Positions 1-8,639 of a DNA stretch of 64,000 bases are shown one piece after another. How positions within the stretch are numbered: the stretch's first letter is position 1; every line of letters starts with the position of its first letter. Below the pieces are notes generated by a model that was given only the letters and a program-made list of their open reading frames with translations, searched no databases and was not told the origin of the DNA. The stretch is from positions 1-64,000 of the forward strand of contig DAOSES010000013.1 of assembly GCA_035363255.1 (NCBI GenBank), given 5' to 3'. The position numbers and the translations under genes were made by a program. The DNA comes from T3SED10-260 sp035363255. Its GTDB lineage: Bacteria > Caldisericota > Caldisericia > UBA6126.

Positions 1-175
1 ATATTCATAGTATGATGTGTAAATATGTTAACCCATACAATTTAGCGAGGAACCAAGTCTTTTAACAAGCGACCAGGGCTCAAACAATACCCAAACCATC
101 ACTTTTACAACTCCTGACGGAGAGATCACTGGTCTTAACAACTCAAAATGGATTACTCAAGACGACGAGTCTTTC

Positions 176-2953
176 TTGTTATGTTTTTTTACGCCTGACT
201 CAACTCTCCCCCAAAATCAAAAAGCAAACGAAAGCATTAGATTGCAATCTATTATCGACCAAACCAGTGAGATGTTGTTTTTTCATGATCTTGAAGGTCA
301 GATTCTTGACATCAACCCAGCAGTTATCCGTCAAACAGGGTATAGCAGAAACGAACTTTTAAGCATGAATATTTACGACATCGACACCCAAGCATCATCA
401 TTAAACCACAAAAAAGCTATTTGGAAAAATGAAGCGTTAGTAAAGGGCTCAATTCAGATTGAATCCTACCATAAACGAAAAGATGGAAGTATTTATCCTG
501 CTGAAATAAATATCAACCGTATTCAAGTTGGATCCAAAGCCTTTATTTTTGGCTTGGCCAGCGACATCAGCAAACGTAAAGAATGCGAGAAAGTCCAACA
601 AATTCTCGATCAATCCATCACTGATATGTTAGCTGCAAATAGCCCAGATGAAATATTATCTATCTTAAGCGAAAGAATTCACAAAATCCTTCAATCAGGC
701 ATAACTTTTGCCTTTCTTCTCCATCAAACAACTTTAGCTTATCAATTTATTGGATCCCATGGTATCAATGAATCCTGGGATCAGATCGCCTCAATCATTG
801 GCATTGATCCAAGAAGTTTAAGTATCAATTTTAACGAATTAAGCACTAAACAAACAAAATATTATCGAAGTGGAAAGGTATTCGATTATAAAGATGGTTT
901 GTATGATGTTTTTGCTCGACGCATATCTAAGGAGCAGTGCCAAAAACTCGAGCAGTTTCTTCAAATTGGATATGTATATGGGATTGGCTTAAATTCCCCT
1001 CACAAACATCTTGGAAACATCATTCTTTTATGCTCTCAACCCTTCACCAGATTCAAATCCGCTATTGAGATGATGGTCAGACAAGCATCGCTCGTATTAG
1101 AACGTCTCCAGGATCAAAAAGCACTCATTAGTTCCGATCAACGCTACGAATCTTTACTAAAACATCTTCCCGGTTTTGTTTACCGATGCAAAAACAACCC
1201 TCAGTGGACCATGGTATTTCTTAGCGAAGGAGTTTACCAAATCACTGGTTATCATGCAGATGAACTGATTGACGACCGCGTCTTATCCTATAACGACCTT
1301 ATTTTACCTGAATATCGAAGCACTCTTTGGGACACCTGGCAGGAATGTATTGAAAAAAGAGCAGATTTTACTTTTGAATATCCAATTAAAACCAAAAATG
1401 GGGAGCTTCGTTGGCTGAGCGAGAAGGCCTCAGGAGTTTATAACGAGTCTGGTCAATTAGTATATCTTGAAGGCTTTATTCACGATATTAGTTCTCAAAA
1501 AAAGGCCTTGCATGACTTACATTTTCAATCCTCCATCTTAAAACAGATAGGCGATTTTGTGACAGCTACCGATTTGGATGGAAATATTATTTATGCAAAC
1601 GATATTGAAATAAAAACTTTTGGAAACTCAAAAAATGATTTACTCGGAAAAAGTATCGAAATTTTTGGCTGTGACCCAGACCAGGGAGCTACTCAAGAAG
1701 AGATTATCCATCAAACCTTGAAAAATGGATCCTGGAAGGGGGAAGTAGTCAACTTTGACAAAGAGGGCAATCGTCTGGTCTTAAATTGCCGCACCTGGAT
1801 CATGTATGATGAAATAGGTCAGGCATCTGCATTGATAGGAGTTTCCAACAACATCACTGAAATTAAACGTATGGAAAACGAGCTTCGTCAACAGGAAGAG
1901 TTGTTCCGAGCCACGATCGAGCAATCTTACGATGGAATAGTGATTATTGATTCTGAACATAAAATATTGGAATGGAATAAAGCCCAGACTGATCTTTTTG
2001 GTTTTTCCAAAGATAAAATGCTTGGGCAAAGCTTTAAGAGTTTTTTGCTTCAAGTTACTTCTGATACCTGCACTATTTCAAAGATGTTTTCTGAGGAGAT
2101 GGGATCGGGTCTGATCGAACTCACCATCAAAGACAAAAATGGGCTTCAAGCTATTTATGAATTTTCAACTTTTTTTATTCGCTCCTCTGCAGACATCATG
2201 AGGGGTTTTATTGTTAGAAACATCACTGCTCAAAAGAGTGTAATTCAAATGAAGGAACGTTTCATCAACATGGTTTCCCATGAGCTCAGAACTCCTTTAG
2301 TAGCTATTCAAGGGGGTATCAGGCTTCTTCTCAATCCAGAATTTGAAAAACTGAGCGATGAGCAATCCAAGATTCTCAATATTGCAGACCGAAACATCAT
2401 TCGACTGAGCCAATTCGTGAATGATGTACTCGATTTTCAAACCATCAGCTCCACTCATTACAATTTAAACTTAACTCAAGTCAGTTTGCTGGAGTTGGCT
2501 GACGAAGCCATTCAAATGCTTGAGCCTTTAGCCAAAAAAAAGGGTTTGGTGCTATTAAATCGTTTAACTGATGAAATGCCTCTGGTGGAGTTGGATAAAG
2601 ATAAAATTATTCTCGTTTTCACCAATGTGATCAGTAATGCCATCAAATACAGCAGTTCAGGAAAGATTACCATATATGGTCGTTTTGATGAAGAACGAAC
2701 TCTCGTTCACATCATGATACGTGATAAGGGTATTGGTATCGACCCAGAAGACCAGAAAAAACTTTTTACACCTTTTTATAGATCAAGCAGTGCTATCAAG
2801 TCTGATAATGGTGGTACTGGACTCGGGCTTTCCATATCCAAAGAGATTATTGATAAACACCAGGGCAAAATATGGATTGAATCTGTTCCCAAAGAGGGGA
2901 CTACCTTACATTTTATGCTCCCAGTACGCAGAGAACTTACTCAACCTTTCTGA
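176..2953 (+). CDS. multi-PAS sensor histidine kinase (5' end uncertain)
   Basis: Soluble sensor kinase of a two-component system. A PAS domain lies at about residues 22-137, a GAF-like region at about 140-310, then three more PAS domains at about 320-445, 450-565 and 570-690. A HisKA phosphoacceptor helix follows near residue 700 (motif SHELRTPL, His is the phosphorylation site), then a HATPase domain with N box (SNAIKY), G1 (DKGIGI) and G2 (GGTGLGLSIS). No membrane segment is visible, so a cytoplasmic redox or small-ligand signal is likely. No response regulator is adjacent. The TTG at 176 has no ribosome site, and the frame is open upstream to base 32 with sequence that reads like the tail of another PAS domain. 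The true protein is therefore probably longer or the gene is frame-shifted near bases 1-31. Function is firm; the start is not. Confidence 0.85.
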   Translation: MLCFFTPDSTLPQNQKANESIRLQSIIDQTSEMLFFHDLEGQILDINPAVIRQTGYSRNELLSMNIYDIDTQASSLNHKKAIWKNEALVKGSIQIESYHKRKDGSIYPAEININRIQVGSKAFIFGLASDISKRKECEKVQQILDQSITDMLAANSPDEILSILSERIHKILQSGITFAFLLHQTTLAYQFIGSHGINESWDQIASIIGIDPRSLSINFNELSTKQTKYYRSGKVFDYKDGLYDVFARRISKEQCQKLEQFLQIGYVYGIGLNSPHKHLGNIILLCSQPFTRFKSAIEMMVRQASLVLERLQDQKALISSDQRYESLLKHLPGFVYRCKNNPQWTMVFLSEGVYQITGYHADELIDDRVLSYNDLILPEYRSTLWDTWQECIEKRADFTFEYPIKTKNGELRWLSEKASGVYNESGQLVYLEGFIHDISSQKKALHDLHFQSSILKQIGDFVTATDLDGNIIYANDIEIKTFGNSKNDLLGKSIEIFGCDPDQGATQEEIIHQTLKNGSWKGEVVNFDKEGNRLVLNCRTWIMYDEIGQASALIGVSNNITEIKRMENELRQQEELFRATIEQSYDGIVIIDSEHKILEWNKAQTDLFGFSKDKMLGQSFKSFLLQVTSDTCTISKMFSEEMGSGLIELTIKDKNGLQAIYEFSTFFIRSSADIMRGFIVRNITAQKSVIQMKERFINMVSHELRTPLVAIQGGIRLLLNPEFEKLSDEQSKILNIADRNIIRLSQFVNDVLDFQTISSTHYNLNLTQVSLLELADEAIQMLEPLAKKKGLVLLNRLTDEMPLVELDKDKIILVFTNVISNAIKYSSSGKITIYGRFDEERTLVHIMIRDKGIGIDPEDQKKLFTPFYRSSSAIKSDNGGTGLGLSISKEIIDKHQGKIWIESVPKEGTTLHFMLPVRRELTQPF

Positions 2954-2972
2954 GAGAAAGTGTAAAGCTGAT

Positions 2973-3110
2973 TTAGCCACCTTTGCATTTCCGCAATGTA
3001 GCCTTTACGGACATGGCGGAATCAGTCCCAGAGTCAATTTGGAGACTGATTTGTGTTTCATACTCAGAGGAATAATCTTCGACTAAAGCTATTACAAGAA
3101 TCTTATTCAT
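2973..3110 (-). pseudogene. remnant of a lipoprotein start region
   Basis: The minus strand from 3110 starts with MNKILVIAL and continues with DYSSEYETQI, matching the first residues and an internal stretch of the 492-residue lipoprotein at 5051..6529. The part between is missing: in the intact gene the two segments are separated by 126 bases bounded by two TAAAGCT heptamers (6377-6383 and 6503-6509), and the remnant keeps one heptamer, which points to deletion between short direct repeats. The deletion is in frame. Homology is lost after about 3010 and the frame stops at 2973. This is a decayed duplicate, not a functional gene. Confidence 0.75.
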
Positions 3111-3175
3111 AGAAAAACCACCCAAGTTTTTCATGAATCACAAAAAACCCTCTTTCGTATTCGATTTTTAAAGCA

Positions 3176-3203
3176 AGTCTATCATTTTGAAGCACTGTGT
3201 CAA
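3176..3203 (-). promoter_or_regulatory. duplicated sigma-70-like promoter (copy)
   Basis: Reading the minus strand, TTGACA (3203-3198), a 16-base spacer and TAGACT (3181-3176). It is the copy of the promoter at 6594..6621 and precedes the lipoprotein remnant, so it probably has no useful product today. Confidence 0.5.
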
Positions 3204-3271
3204 ATAATCTTGCCAGGTGGTCTTACCCATTGCCCTTCGTGTATCCCGGAAAGAAAGAAAACGAGCATAGG

Positions 3272-3307
3272 AAGAGAGCATCGAATTGACTTCGATGCTC
3301 TCTTTTT
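3272..3307 (+). terminator. intrinsic terminator-like hairpin
   Basis: A perfect 14-bp stem (3272-3285 with 3291-3304) around the loop TTGAC, followed by a T run on the plus strand. It lies about 320 bases after the histidine kinase stop and just beyond the 3' end of the minus-strand lipoprotein gene. It belongs to the duplicated block that is repeated near 6684..6720. Confidence 0.7.
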
Positions 3308-3345
3308 ATAAGGCTCATGGGTTTAGCTATCTCTTTCTACCAAAA

Positions 3346-4686
3346 CTATTCAACAAGAGGAATTTCATATACTTGCCCATTAGTGCAATGGAAGTACAAG
3401 CTTTGGTTGAGAATTTCCATCCCATGGTGTACATACGCAGATTCAACGAAATACCCCAGCTTCCATTTCCAAGCAAATTGCTGGGTTTCGATATTAAAAG
3501 CAAGGATATAGGTAGTGCCCTGATTCCAATCTTGTGGCCCTACTGCAAGGTATAGCATGTCTTCTTGCTGTACAGCTCCATGAAATGCATAAAACTCCAA
3601 GCCTTCTAGTTCAAGTGTGGGGAGAGAGGTCTTTTCCTGGGGCATATAAGTGTAGAGACGATAATCATCGTAAAAAACAAGCTTATCCTTCCATGAAAAG
3701 ACCCCATGATAGCGTCCATATTTTGGAGCACTGGGTATATTCTCTTGATAAAGCTCCCAAATCAAGGTCTTTTGAGCCAAATCCAAGCTTCCCAAAACCA
3801 ATGGATCTCCATAATTGCCTGTGTCTCCTAAAAATAAGGTTTCGTCCTCCGAAATAATCAAATCTTTTACTGCGATGCTTTGAATCTGTTGGAATTTGTG
3901 GGTGTTCAGATCAAAGACGTCCAGGCTATTGCTTTTACCTTGTTTATTTCTTGATTTGGATAAATACAGCTTATCTCCCATGAGCTTAAAAAGACTTAAG
4001 CCATCGTAATGATCCTCCTCTTCCAAGGGGTATTTCCAAAGGAGCTTGCCAGAGCTTTCCTCCAGTCCGATTAAAAAAAACTCTTCTTTCGTAAAGTATT
4101 CATCTTTTGTTGCGCCATCCACTAGGGAAGTAAGATTTCCCATCGCAATCACTTGCAGGTTCCAATACACTGGTCCCGCCATCCATTTGGTAGAGAACAA
4201 GTTTTTATCGTTACTTAGGTTATAGCGCCATTGTTCGGTACCGGTAGCGAGATCTATGGCTTTGATAAAATTACGATCTTGTCCTATTTCACCATCCCAG
4301 ATATTGCTACATACGAAGATATGATCGTTGGAAATGGCCATATCTTCTAACAGGGGGTGATCATTGGATTCTTTATGGACCCACAGTGTTTGTTTTTTCT
4401 GAATATCAAAAGCCATCAGGCCTTGAGCTCCTTTTTTCATGGGACTGATAAAGTACAAGCGATGGTTTAAGACGGTTAAAGGGGAAGCTTCACGATAACG
4501 ATACGAAATGTTATCAGGCAGTGGATAAGCTTGGATCTTCTCAGGATGAGAATACTCTGGAATCGAACTCAGCTTTATTGGTCTCAAGCTTGCCTTGTTT
4601 GATGAAGAGGAGTCACTTGGAGCGGTACAACTCAAAATAAAGCTTAAGAATACGCCTAGCAATAGCCCAAGAACGAGTTTATTCAT
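3346..4686 (-). CDS. beta-propeller-type lipoprotein A
   Basis: Predicted exported lipoprotein of 446 residues. The signal peptide MNKLVLGLLLGVFLSFILSC ends in a lipobox cysteine (ILSC), followed by a serine-rich linker. The rest consists of blades such as GLMAFDIQKKQTLWV, KAIDLATGTEQWRY, IGLEESSGKLLWKY and LAFNIETQQFAWKW, the pattern of PQQ-like (outer-membrane BamB-type) beta-propellers without evidence of a bound cofactor. The start at 4686 is chosen because AAGGGG lies just upstream and the signal peptide begins there; the open frame extends further but only through repeat DNA. It is the last gene of a tandem lipoprotein set with 5051..6529 and the truncated 4718..5017. The first 72 codons and the leader are perfectly duplicated at 8424..8699. 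Ligand unknown. Confidence 0.8.
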   Translation of the reverse strand: MNKLVLGLLLGVFLSFILSCTAPSDSSSSNKASLRPIKLSSIPEYSHPEKIQAYPLPDNISYRYREASPLTVLNHRLYFISPMKKGAQGLMAFDIQKKQTLWVHKESNDHPLLEDMAISNDHIFVCSNIWDGEIGQDRNFIKAIDLATGTEQWRYNLSNDKNLFSTKWMAGPVYWNLQVIAMGNLTSLVDGATKDEYFTKEEFFLIGLEESSGKLLWKYPLEEEDHYDGLSLFKLMGDKLYLSKSRNKQGKSNSLDVFDLNTHKFQQIQSIAVKDLIISEDETLFLGDTGNYGDPLVLGSLDLAQKTLIWELYQENIPSAPKYGRYHGVFSWKDKLVFYDDYRLYTYMPQEKTSLPTLELEGLEFYAFHGAVQQEDMLYLAVGPQDWNQGTTYILAFNIETQQFAWKWKLGYFVESAYVHHGMEILNQSLYFHCTNGQVYEIPLVE

Positions 4687-4746
4687 GCTAAACCCCTTTT
4701 CACCCTTTTTTTCTTTTCTAACAAAAAAGAACCGTCCCCGATTGTT
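4471..4746. repeat. 276-bp perfect direct repeat, copy 1
   Basis: Bases 4471-4746 are identical to 8424-8699. The block covers the leader and first 72 codons of lipoprotein A (minus strand), and its outer end carries AACAAAAAAGAACCGTCCCC followed by GATTGTT. The outer end abuts the truncated lipoprotein gene. Confidence 0.97.
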
Positions 4747-5017
4747 CCAGCTTTCCATCGTTGATTTGTATTGGATAGACCACGGAGTTAGAGTTTTCTT
4801 CCATGAGTTCTTTGTAAAAATCATGGTAGTAATCCACTTTGATTTGTATCGCTGGACTCACTATTTCAACCTGGCTATCTGTGATCTTCTTACTATTAGA
4901 ATCCAGGGCATTCCAGTGTTTATCCCTTGATACAAAAGAAGTTTTGATGTTTTGGCATGAGGACAAAGCAAGCACTAAACAAAAAACACAAACACTCACC
5001 AGAGGTTTATTAAGCAT
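4718..5017 (-). pseudogene. truncated lipoprotein D
   Basis: Starts at 5017 behind a good GGAGG site with signal peptide MLNKPLVSVCVFCLVLALSSC (lipobox LSSC). About 90 native residues follow, then at 4746/4747 the frame runs into the 276-bp repeat and ends after SGTVLFC, which is repeat-encoded. All other lipoproteins here are 446-512 residues, so this is most likely a gene whose 3' part was lost when the repeat-bearing segment was joined. It could still make a short lipoprotein. It sits 33 bases downstream of the lipoprotein B stop. Confidence 0.7.
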
Positions 5018-5050
5018 ACTTCCTCCTGGGGTTTTCTCCACTATTCTACC

Positions 5051-6529
5051 TCATTCCAATTCCATCACTTGGGCAAGTGTCATCTTACCTTCGCATTTTT
5101 CATCCTGGTCGTTTATCAAGACCCACAAATGGTCTTGATTTTTGTAAAATTGACCAAGGACTGGTTTGGGAAAGTTTAATGGATATTCTGCTATCAAGTT
5201 ACCACTTCTTGCGTCCAATTTCTGAATCTTCTTTTGCTCAGTTATAAACACATAGAAATGAGAGTTAAAATATTCCACCTGAACTTCATTTTCACTGCTT
5301 ATGGTCTTGCTCCAATTGATCGTCCCCTTTTGGGAATCTATGCTTACAAAGATAGGATCGTACTTGGAATAAAGCACGATGTTTTCCTGATCAGTATCAA
5401 TAACGATATCTTTGCCTGGAACAGAGGAGCAAAGCCATGTTTGTTTTCCATCCAAAGGATCAAAGCAATACAAATCAAAGGTATCAGGTGTTTTCCAAAG
5501 GGGCATCAGGATACGTTTTTGCTGCTGGATTTCGATAAGCTTTATTCCTGCATCCTCGCTATGAGAGGGGAATACATCATTATCAAAAAAAGTATCAGGG
5601 ATGGTTGTTTTCCACAGCAACTGCAAAGAATTGGAATCCGTCAGTTGGAATTTACTTAAATACACCCCAGCCTGATCTTGTCCTTGAATAAACACTTCCT
5701 TGCCATCCCAGAGAACTCTTTTACCAATATTACCCGGATTTCTCCCTGAATCATCCCAGGGCTCATCCGTATCTGGTAGCAATGTCTCATCCAGGAGGAT
5801 TTCTCCTGTTTCAGCCTGGATTACAAGATGATGCAGATAAGCATCCAAGGGGTTAGAATTGTATCTAAATATTAAATGAAACATGTTATCCAGTTCGATA
5901 CTCTCAAACAGGGGAAAGAAACCAGATAAATCGTTCTCCATTTTGGGGTATCTCCACAACAGGTTTAATTCATCATCAAAAGCAGAAATAAAGTAGACTT
6001 GGTTTAGATTTCTGCCAAAACGGTACATCCTGTGGCGCTTAAGTAAAAAAACATTCTGTGCATAATCTAAATCATGCCCCTTTTCATCCAGGTGCAGAGT
6101 ATGTTTATTGATGCTATGAGTATAGATTCTGCCATGGATATTATAATCCACAAGAAGCTGGTCATCCCAAATATTGGTAGAGTATTCTCTAAAGTTTGGT
6201 TCTAAAGCTACAAAATGCCATTGTTTACCACGTAAGTCGTATTTTAATATGAAACCAATATGTTCACTATAGTCTTTTTTGGGAGGCAATAGGGTTATGG
6301 AATGAAAAATGGAATCAGTCTCAGAGTCGATTAGGAGAGTGATTTGCGTTTCATACTCAGATGAATAATCACTGACTAAAGCTTTGATTTCTTTTAACAC
6401 ATCAATGGATGCTTTGAAACTCATCTGTTTTGAAGGAATGGAAGGTTTTATTACTTTTTTATTTGAGTTTGCACAGCCCAGTTGACCTGAGATAACAATG
6501 AGTAAAGCTACTACAAGAATCTTATTCAT
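5051..6529 (-). CDS. beta-propeller-type lipoprotein B
   Basis: Predicted lipoprotein of 492 residues. The signal peptide begins MNKILVVALLIVISG with lipobox QLGC. The body has repeated strands ending in Trp/aromatic residues (for example KYDLRGKQWHFVAL, FDPLDGKQTWLC, VSIDSQKGTINWSK, LDARSGNLIAEY), as in PQQ-like propellers, but with less regular blades than lipoprotein A. The start at 6529 is preferred over 6553 because GGGTGG lies seven bases before it. A promoter with a perfect -35 lies at 6594-6621, so this is the first gene of the set B - truncated D - A. Function is not known; an envelope binding or scaffold role is inferred from the fold only. Confidence 0.78.
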   Translation of the reverse strand: MNKILVVALLIVISGQLGCANSNKKVIKPSIPSKQMSFKASIDVLKEIKALVSDYSSEYETQITLLIDSETDSIFHSITLLPPKKDYSEHIGFILKYDLRGKQWHFVALEPNFREYSTNIWDDQLLVDYNIHGRIYTHSINKHTLHLDEKGHDLDYAQNVFLLKRHRMYRFGRNLNQVYFISAFDDELNLLWRYPKMENDLSGFFPLFESIELDNMFHLIFRYNSNPLDAYLHHLVIQAETGEILLDETLLPDTDEPWDDSGRNPGNIGKRVLWDGKEVFIQGQDQAGVYLSKFQLTDSNSLQLLWKTTIPDTFFDNDVFPSHSEDAGIKLIEIQQQKRILMPLWKTPDTFDLYCFDPLDGKQTWLCSSVPGKDIVIDTDQENIVLYSKYDPIFVSIDSQKGTINWSKTISSENEVQVEYFNSHFYVFITEQKKIQKLDARSGNLIAEYPLNFPKPVLGQFYKNQDHLWVLINDQDEKCEGKMTLAQVMELE

Positions 6530-6593
6530 AGAAAAACCACCCAAGCTTTTCATGAATCACAAAAACCCTCTTTCGTATTCGATCTTTAAAGCA

Positions 6594-6621
6594 AGTCTAT
6601 CATTTTGATGCACTGTGTCAA
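6594..6621 (-). promoter_or_regulatory. promoter of the lipoprotein B set
   Basis: On the minus strand TTGACA (6621-6616), 16-base spacer, TAGACT (6599-6594), about 65 bases before the start codon at 6529. The same element is conserved in the duplicate at 3176-3203, which supports its being functional in the ancestor. Confidence 0.6.
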
Positions 6622-6683
6622 ATAATCTTGCCATGTGGTGTTACCCATTGTCCTTCGCATGCTCCGGAAAACAAACGAACATA

Positions 6684-6720
6684 GGAAGAGAGCATCGAAG
6701 ACAATTCGGTGCTCTCTTCC
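6684..6720. other. 16-bp hairpin lacking a T run
   Basis: GGAAGAGAGCATCGAA (6684-6699) pairs with 6705-6720 around loop GACAA, with one G-U pair. It is the sister of the hairpin at 3272-3304 but has no T run on either strand, so it is either a degraded terminator or a structured spacer between lipoproteins C and B. Confidence 0.55.
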
Positions 6721-6821
6721 TAAAAGGTCCCAGTGACATTCGTTTCCTTACGATAAACACAAGAGAAATGGGAATCACCCATACTCACTTGTGCAAAAGG
6801 TTCATGTGATAGCATATACTT

Positions 6822-8360
6822 CTACGGTTTTCTTGCTTCCCAGGCTTGAATTATAGGAGCTAAATCCCAAGCTTCATCTCTCCAGCTTGGAAAAACCATT
6901 GATTCCCAATACAGAGAATCAAAGAAAAAATACTCATTTGCAGGAGGAACACAATTAGTTGTACCTGTCCAAATTATGTTTCCCGTGTCAATTTCAATTA
7001 AAAAATACTGCGATACATTTGGTCTGTCCTTGTAACTGGATCTATCAGATACAAACATATACTTGTTCTGCACTAACACTGGGCCATATACCAATTCATG
7101 ACTCGAAAAAGTCCATATGACTTCTTGTGTTTCCAGATCATACACCATCAGGGTTTTGGTTCCAGACATCACCATCAAATTGTCTTTAATTTTAATGATT
7201 CTTTCCAGGTTCAAAGAGTAGGATTCTTGTCGATACCAATGAGAAATGAAATTTTGAAGAACTCCTTGTTTGACTAGCTTTCCATCTTTTAGGTTGAGTT
7301 GCACCAGCTTTCCGTTTCGTATCGAAGGTAAAAATAAGGTATCTTTATAGAAGTGAAGAGGGAAATGACTAAAATTAAAAAAATTCGAGACTTCAATTGC
7401 TTTTATCCATTGAAAGGTAAGAGTGCTTAAATCAAAGGCATGCACATGGTTGGAATTACTACCTGGATTGGGCTCTGAAAGAAAGTATAGTTTGTTCTGA
7501 TGGAAAGATATAGATTGATGAAAAATAAGATCCTGACTCAGGTATTCCCACTCAATCGTACCATTCTGAGCGTTGATCAGCCATAACTTATGAGTATCAT
7601 AGGAGCTAATCAATATTCTTTGAGAATCGATCAGGTGAAAAGATCTTACTGGAGAAGCTAGAGAAAGATTCCATTGAGTATCACCTGAATGTAATTGTAA
7701 AGCGTACAGAGTATGATTAGGATCAATGTAGAACACCATATCCTGATTGCATCCCAGCAAAACAACTTCTTGCTGATTCAGATCATGTGAGTAAAGTTCT
7801 TTGAAATCTGGAAGAGAAAAAGCTACAAGTTTATGATCTGTTGTGGTCGATAGGATTTGATTATTTGCAAAGGCAAGAGCATAAATGTTGTTCATTACTT
7901 TCGAATCATGAGGAAGGGGTACCTTATTCAAGCGATCAGGTGAAGTCCAGAGTATTTTTCCATTCGAAGGATTTCTTGCAACAAGTTGTTTTCTCAAATA
8001 CTTGGGCGTCCAATTACTATGAATATCATCAGAAGCTCTCCTGGGATTTGGTATTTCAAAACTATCTTCTTCGATAAAAAGTATGCCTTCATAGATAAAA
8101 GCTGGGAAGTCAAGCTTTCCTTTCCAGGCGACAAGGGTGGATGGATCTCGCTTACTTTCTTTCCAAAGAATTTCAGTGGCTTGGTTTGAAACCCCCTTCC
8201 ATGCTTCGGTAGATATCTCGTTAAGATCAATGTACTCCACTTGAGCAGGTTTATTCTGATTGCATGACCAAAGCATAGAACAAATCAGACAAATTACCAT
8301 ACAAATAGCTTTTGTTTTTAGCTTGAAATAAGCATTATGAAGCAACATTTCTTTTTTCAC
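6822..8360 (-). CDS. beta-propeller-type lipoprotein C
   Basis: Predicted lipoprotein of 512 residues. A long basic start is followed by hydrophobic AICMVICLICSMLWSC (lipobox LWSC). Repeats such as ARNPSNGKILWTS, YALQLHSGDTQWNLS, LINAQNGTIEWEY, HAFDLSTLTFQWI and IEIDTGNIIWTG are canonical PQQ-like propeller blades, each ending in a Trp. The start given is GTG at 8360, only a few bases after AGAGGAAG; an ATG at 8348 is the alternative and would shorten the protein by four residues. It is separated from lipoprotein B by 292 bases holding a promoter and hairpin, so it is probably its own unit. Partner or ligand unknown. Confidence 0.8.
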   Translation of the reverse strand: MKKEMLLHNAYFKLKTKAICMVICLICSMLWSCNQNKPAQVEYIDLNEISTEAWKGVSNQATEILWKESKRDPSTLVAWKGKLDFPAFIYEGILFIEEDSFEIPNPRRASDDIHSNWTPKYLRKQLVARNPSNGKILWTSPDRLNKVPLPHDSKVMNNIYALAFANNQILSTTTDHKLVAFSLPDFKELYSHDLNQQEVVLLGCNQDMVFYIDPNHTLYALQLHSGDTQWNLSLASPVRSFHLIDSQRILISSYDTHKLWLINAQNGTIEWEYLSQDLIFHQSISFHQNKLYFLSEPNPGSNSNHVHAFDLSTLTFQWIKAIEVSNFFNFSHFPLHFYKDTLFLPSIRNGKLVQLNLKDGKLVKQGVLQNFISHWYRQESYSLNLERIIKIKDNLMVMSGTKTLMVYDLETQEVIWTFSSHELVYGPVLVQNKYMFVSDRSSYKDRPNVSQYFLIEIDTGNIIWTGTTNCVPPANEYFFFDSLYWESMVFPSWRDEAWDLAPIIQAWEARKP

Positions 8361-8399
8361 CTTCCTCTATGTCTCTCAGGGATGGCTCTCGAGTCTGAT

Positions 8400-8639
8400 T
8401 TACCATGTAGCAAGTGATGCTTTGACGGTTAAAGGGGAAGCTTCACGATAACGATACGAAATGTTATCAGGCAGTGGATAAGCTTGGATCTTCTCAGGAT
8501 GAGAATACTCTGGAATCGAACTCAGCTTTATTGGTCTCAAGCTTGCCTTGTTTGATGAAGAGGAGTCACTTGGAGCGGTACAACTCAAAATAAAGCTTAA
8601 GAATACGCCTAGCAATAGCCCAAGAACGAGTTTATTCAT
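8400..8639 (-). pseudogene. 5' fragment of lipoprotein A (perfect copy)
   Basis: Encodes the signal peptide, lipobox and first 72 residues of lipoprotein A with no base change, then diverges at 8423 into KASLATW and stops. The copied ribosome site is intact, so a short lipoprotein could be made, but no mature domain remains. Confidence 0.85.

Larger units (their letters stand above)
2954..3345. repeat. decayed duplicate of the 6300-6724 block
   Basis: This 392-base stretch has no intact gene. From about 3010 to 3310 it aligns with 6304-6724: the start-region remnant, the upstream promoter and the hairpin are present in the same order. By eye the two copies differ at roughly one base in eight, so this duplication is older than the 276-bp repeat at 4471/8424. 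Confidence 0.75.

Noticed and set aside
4687..4824. N-terminal extension of lipoprotein A to 4824
   Set aside because: The extra 46 codons are repeat and leader DNA with no ribosome site; the signal peptide starts at 4686 with AAGGGG before it.
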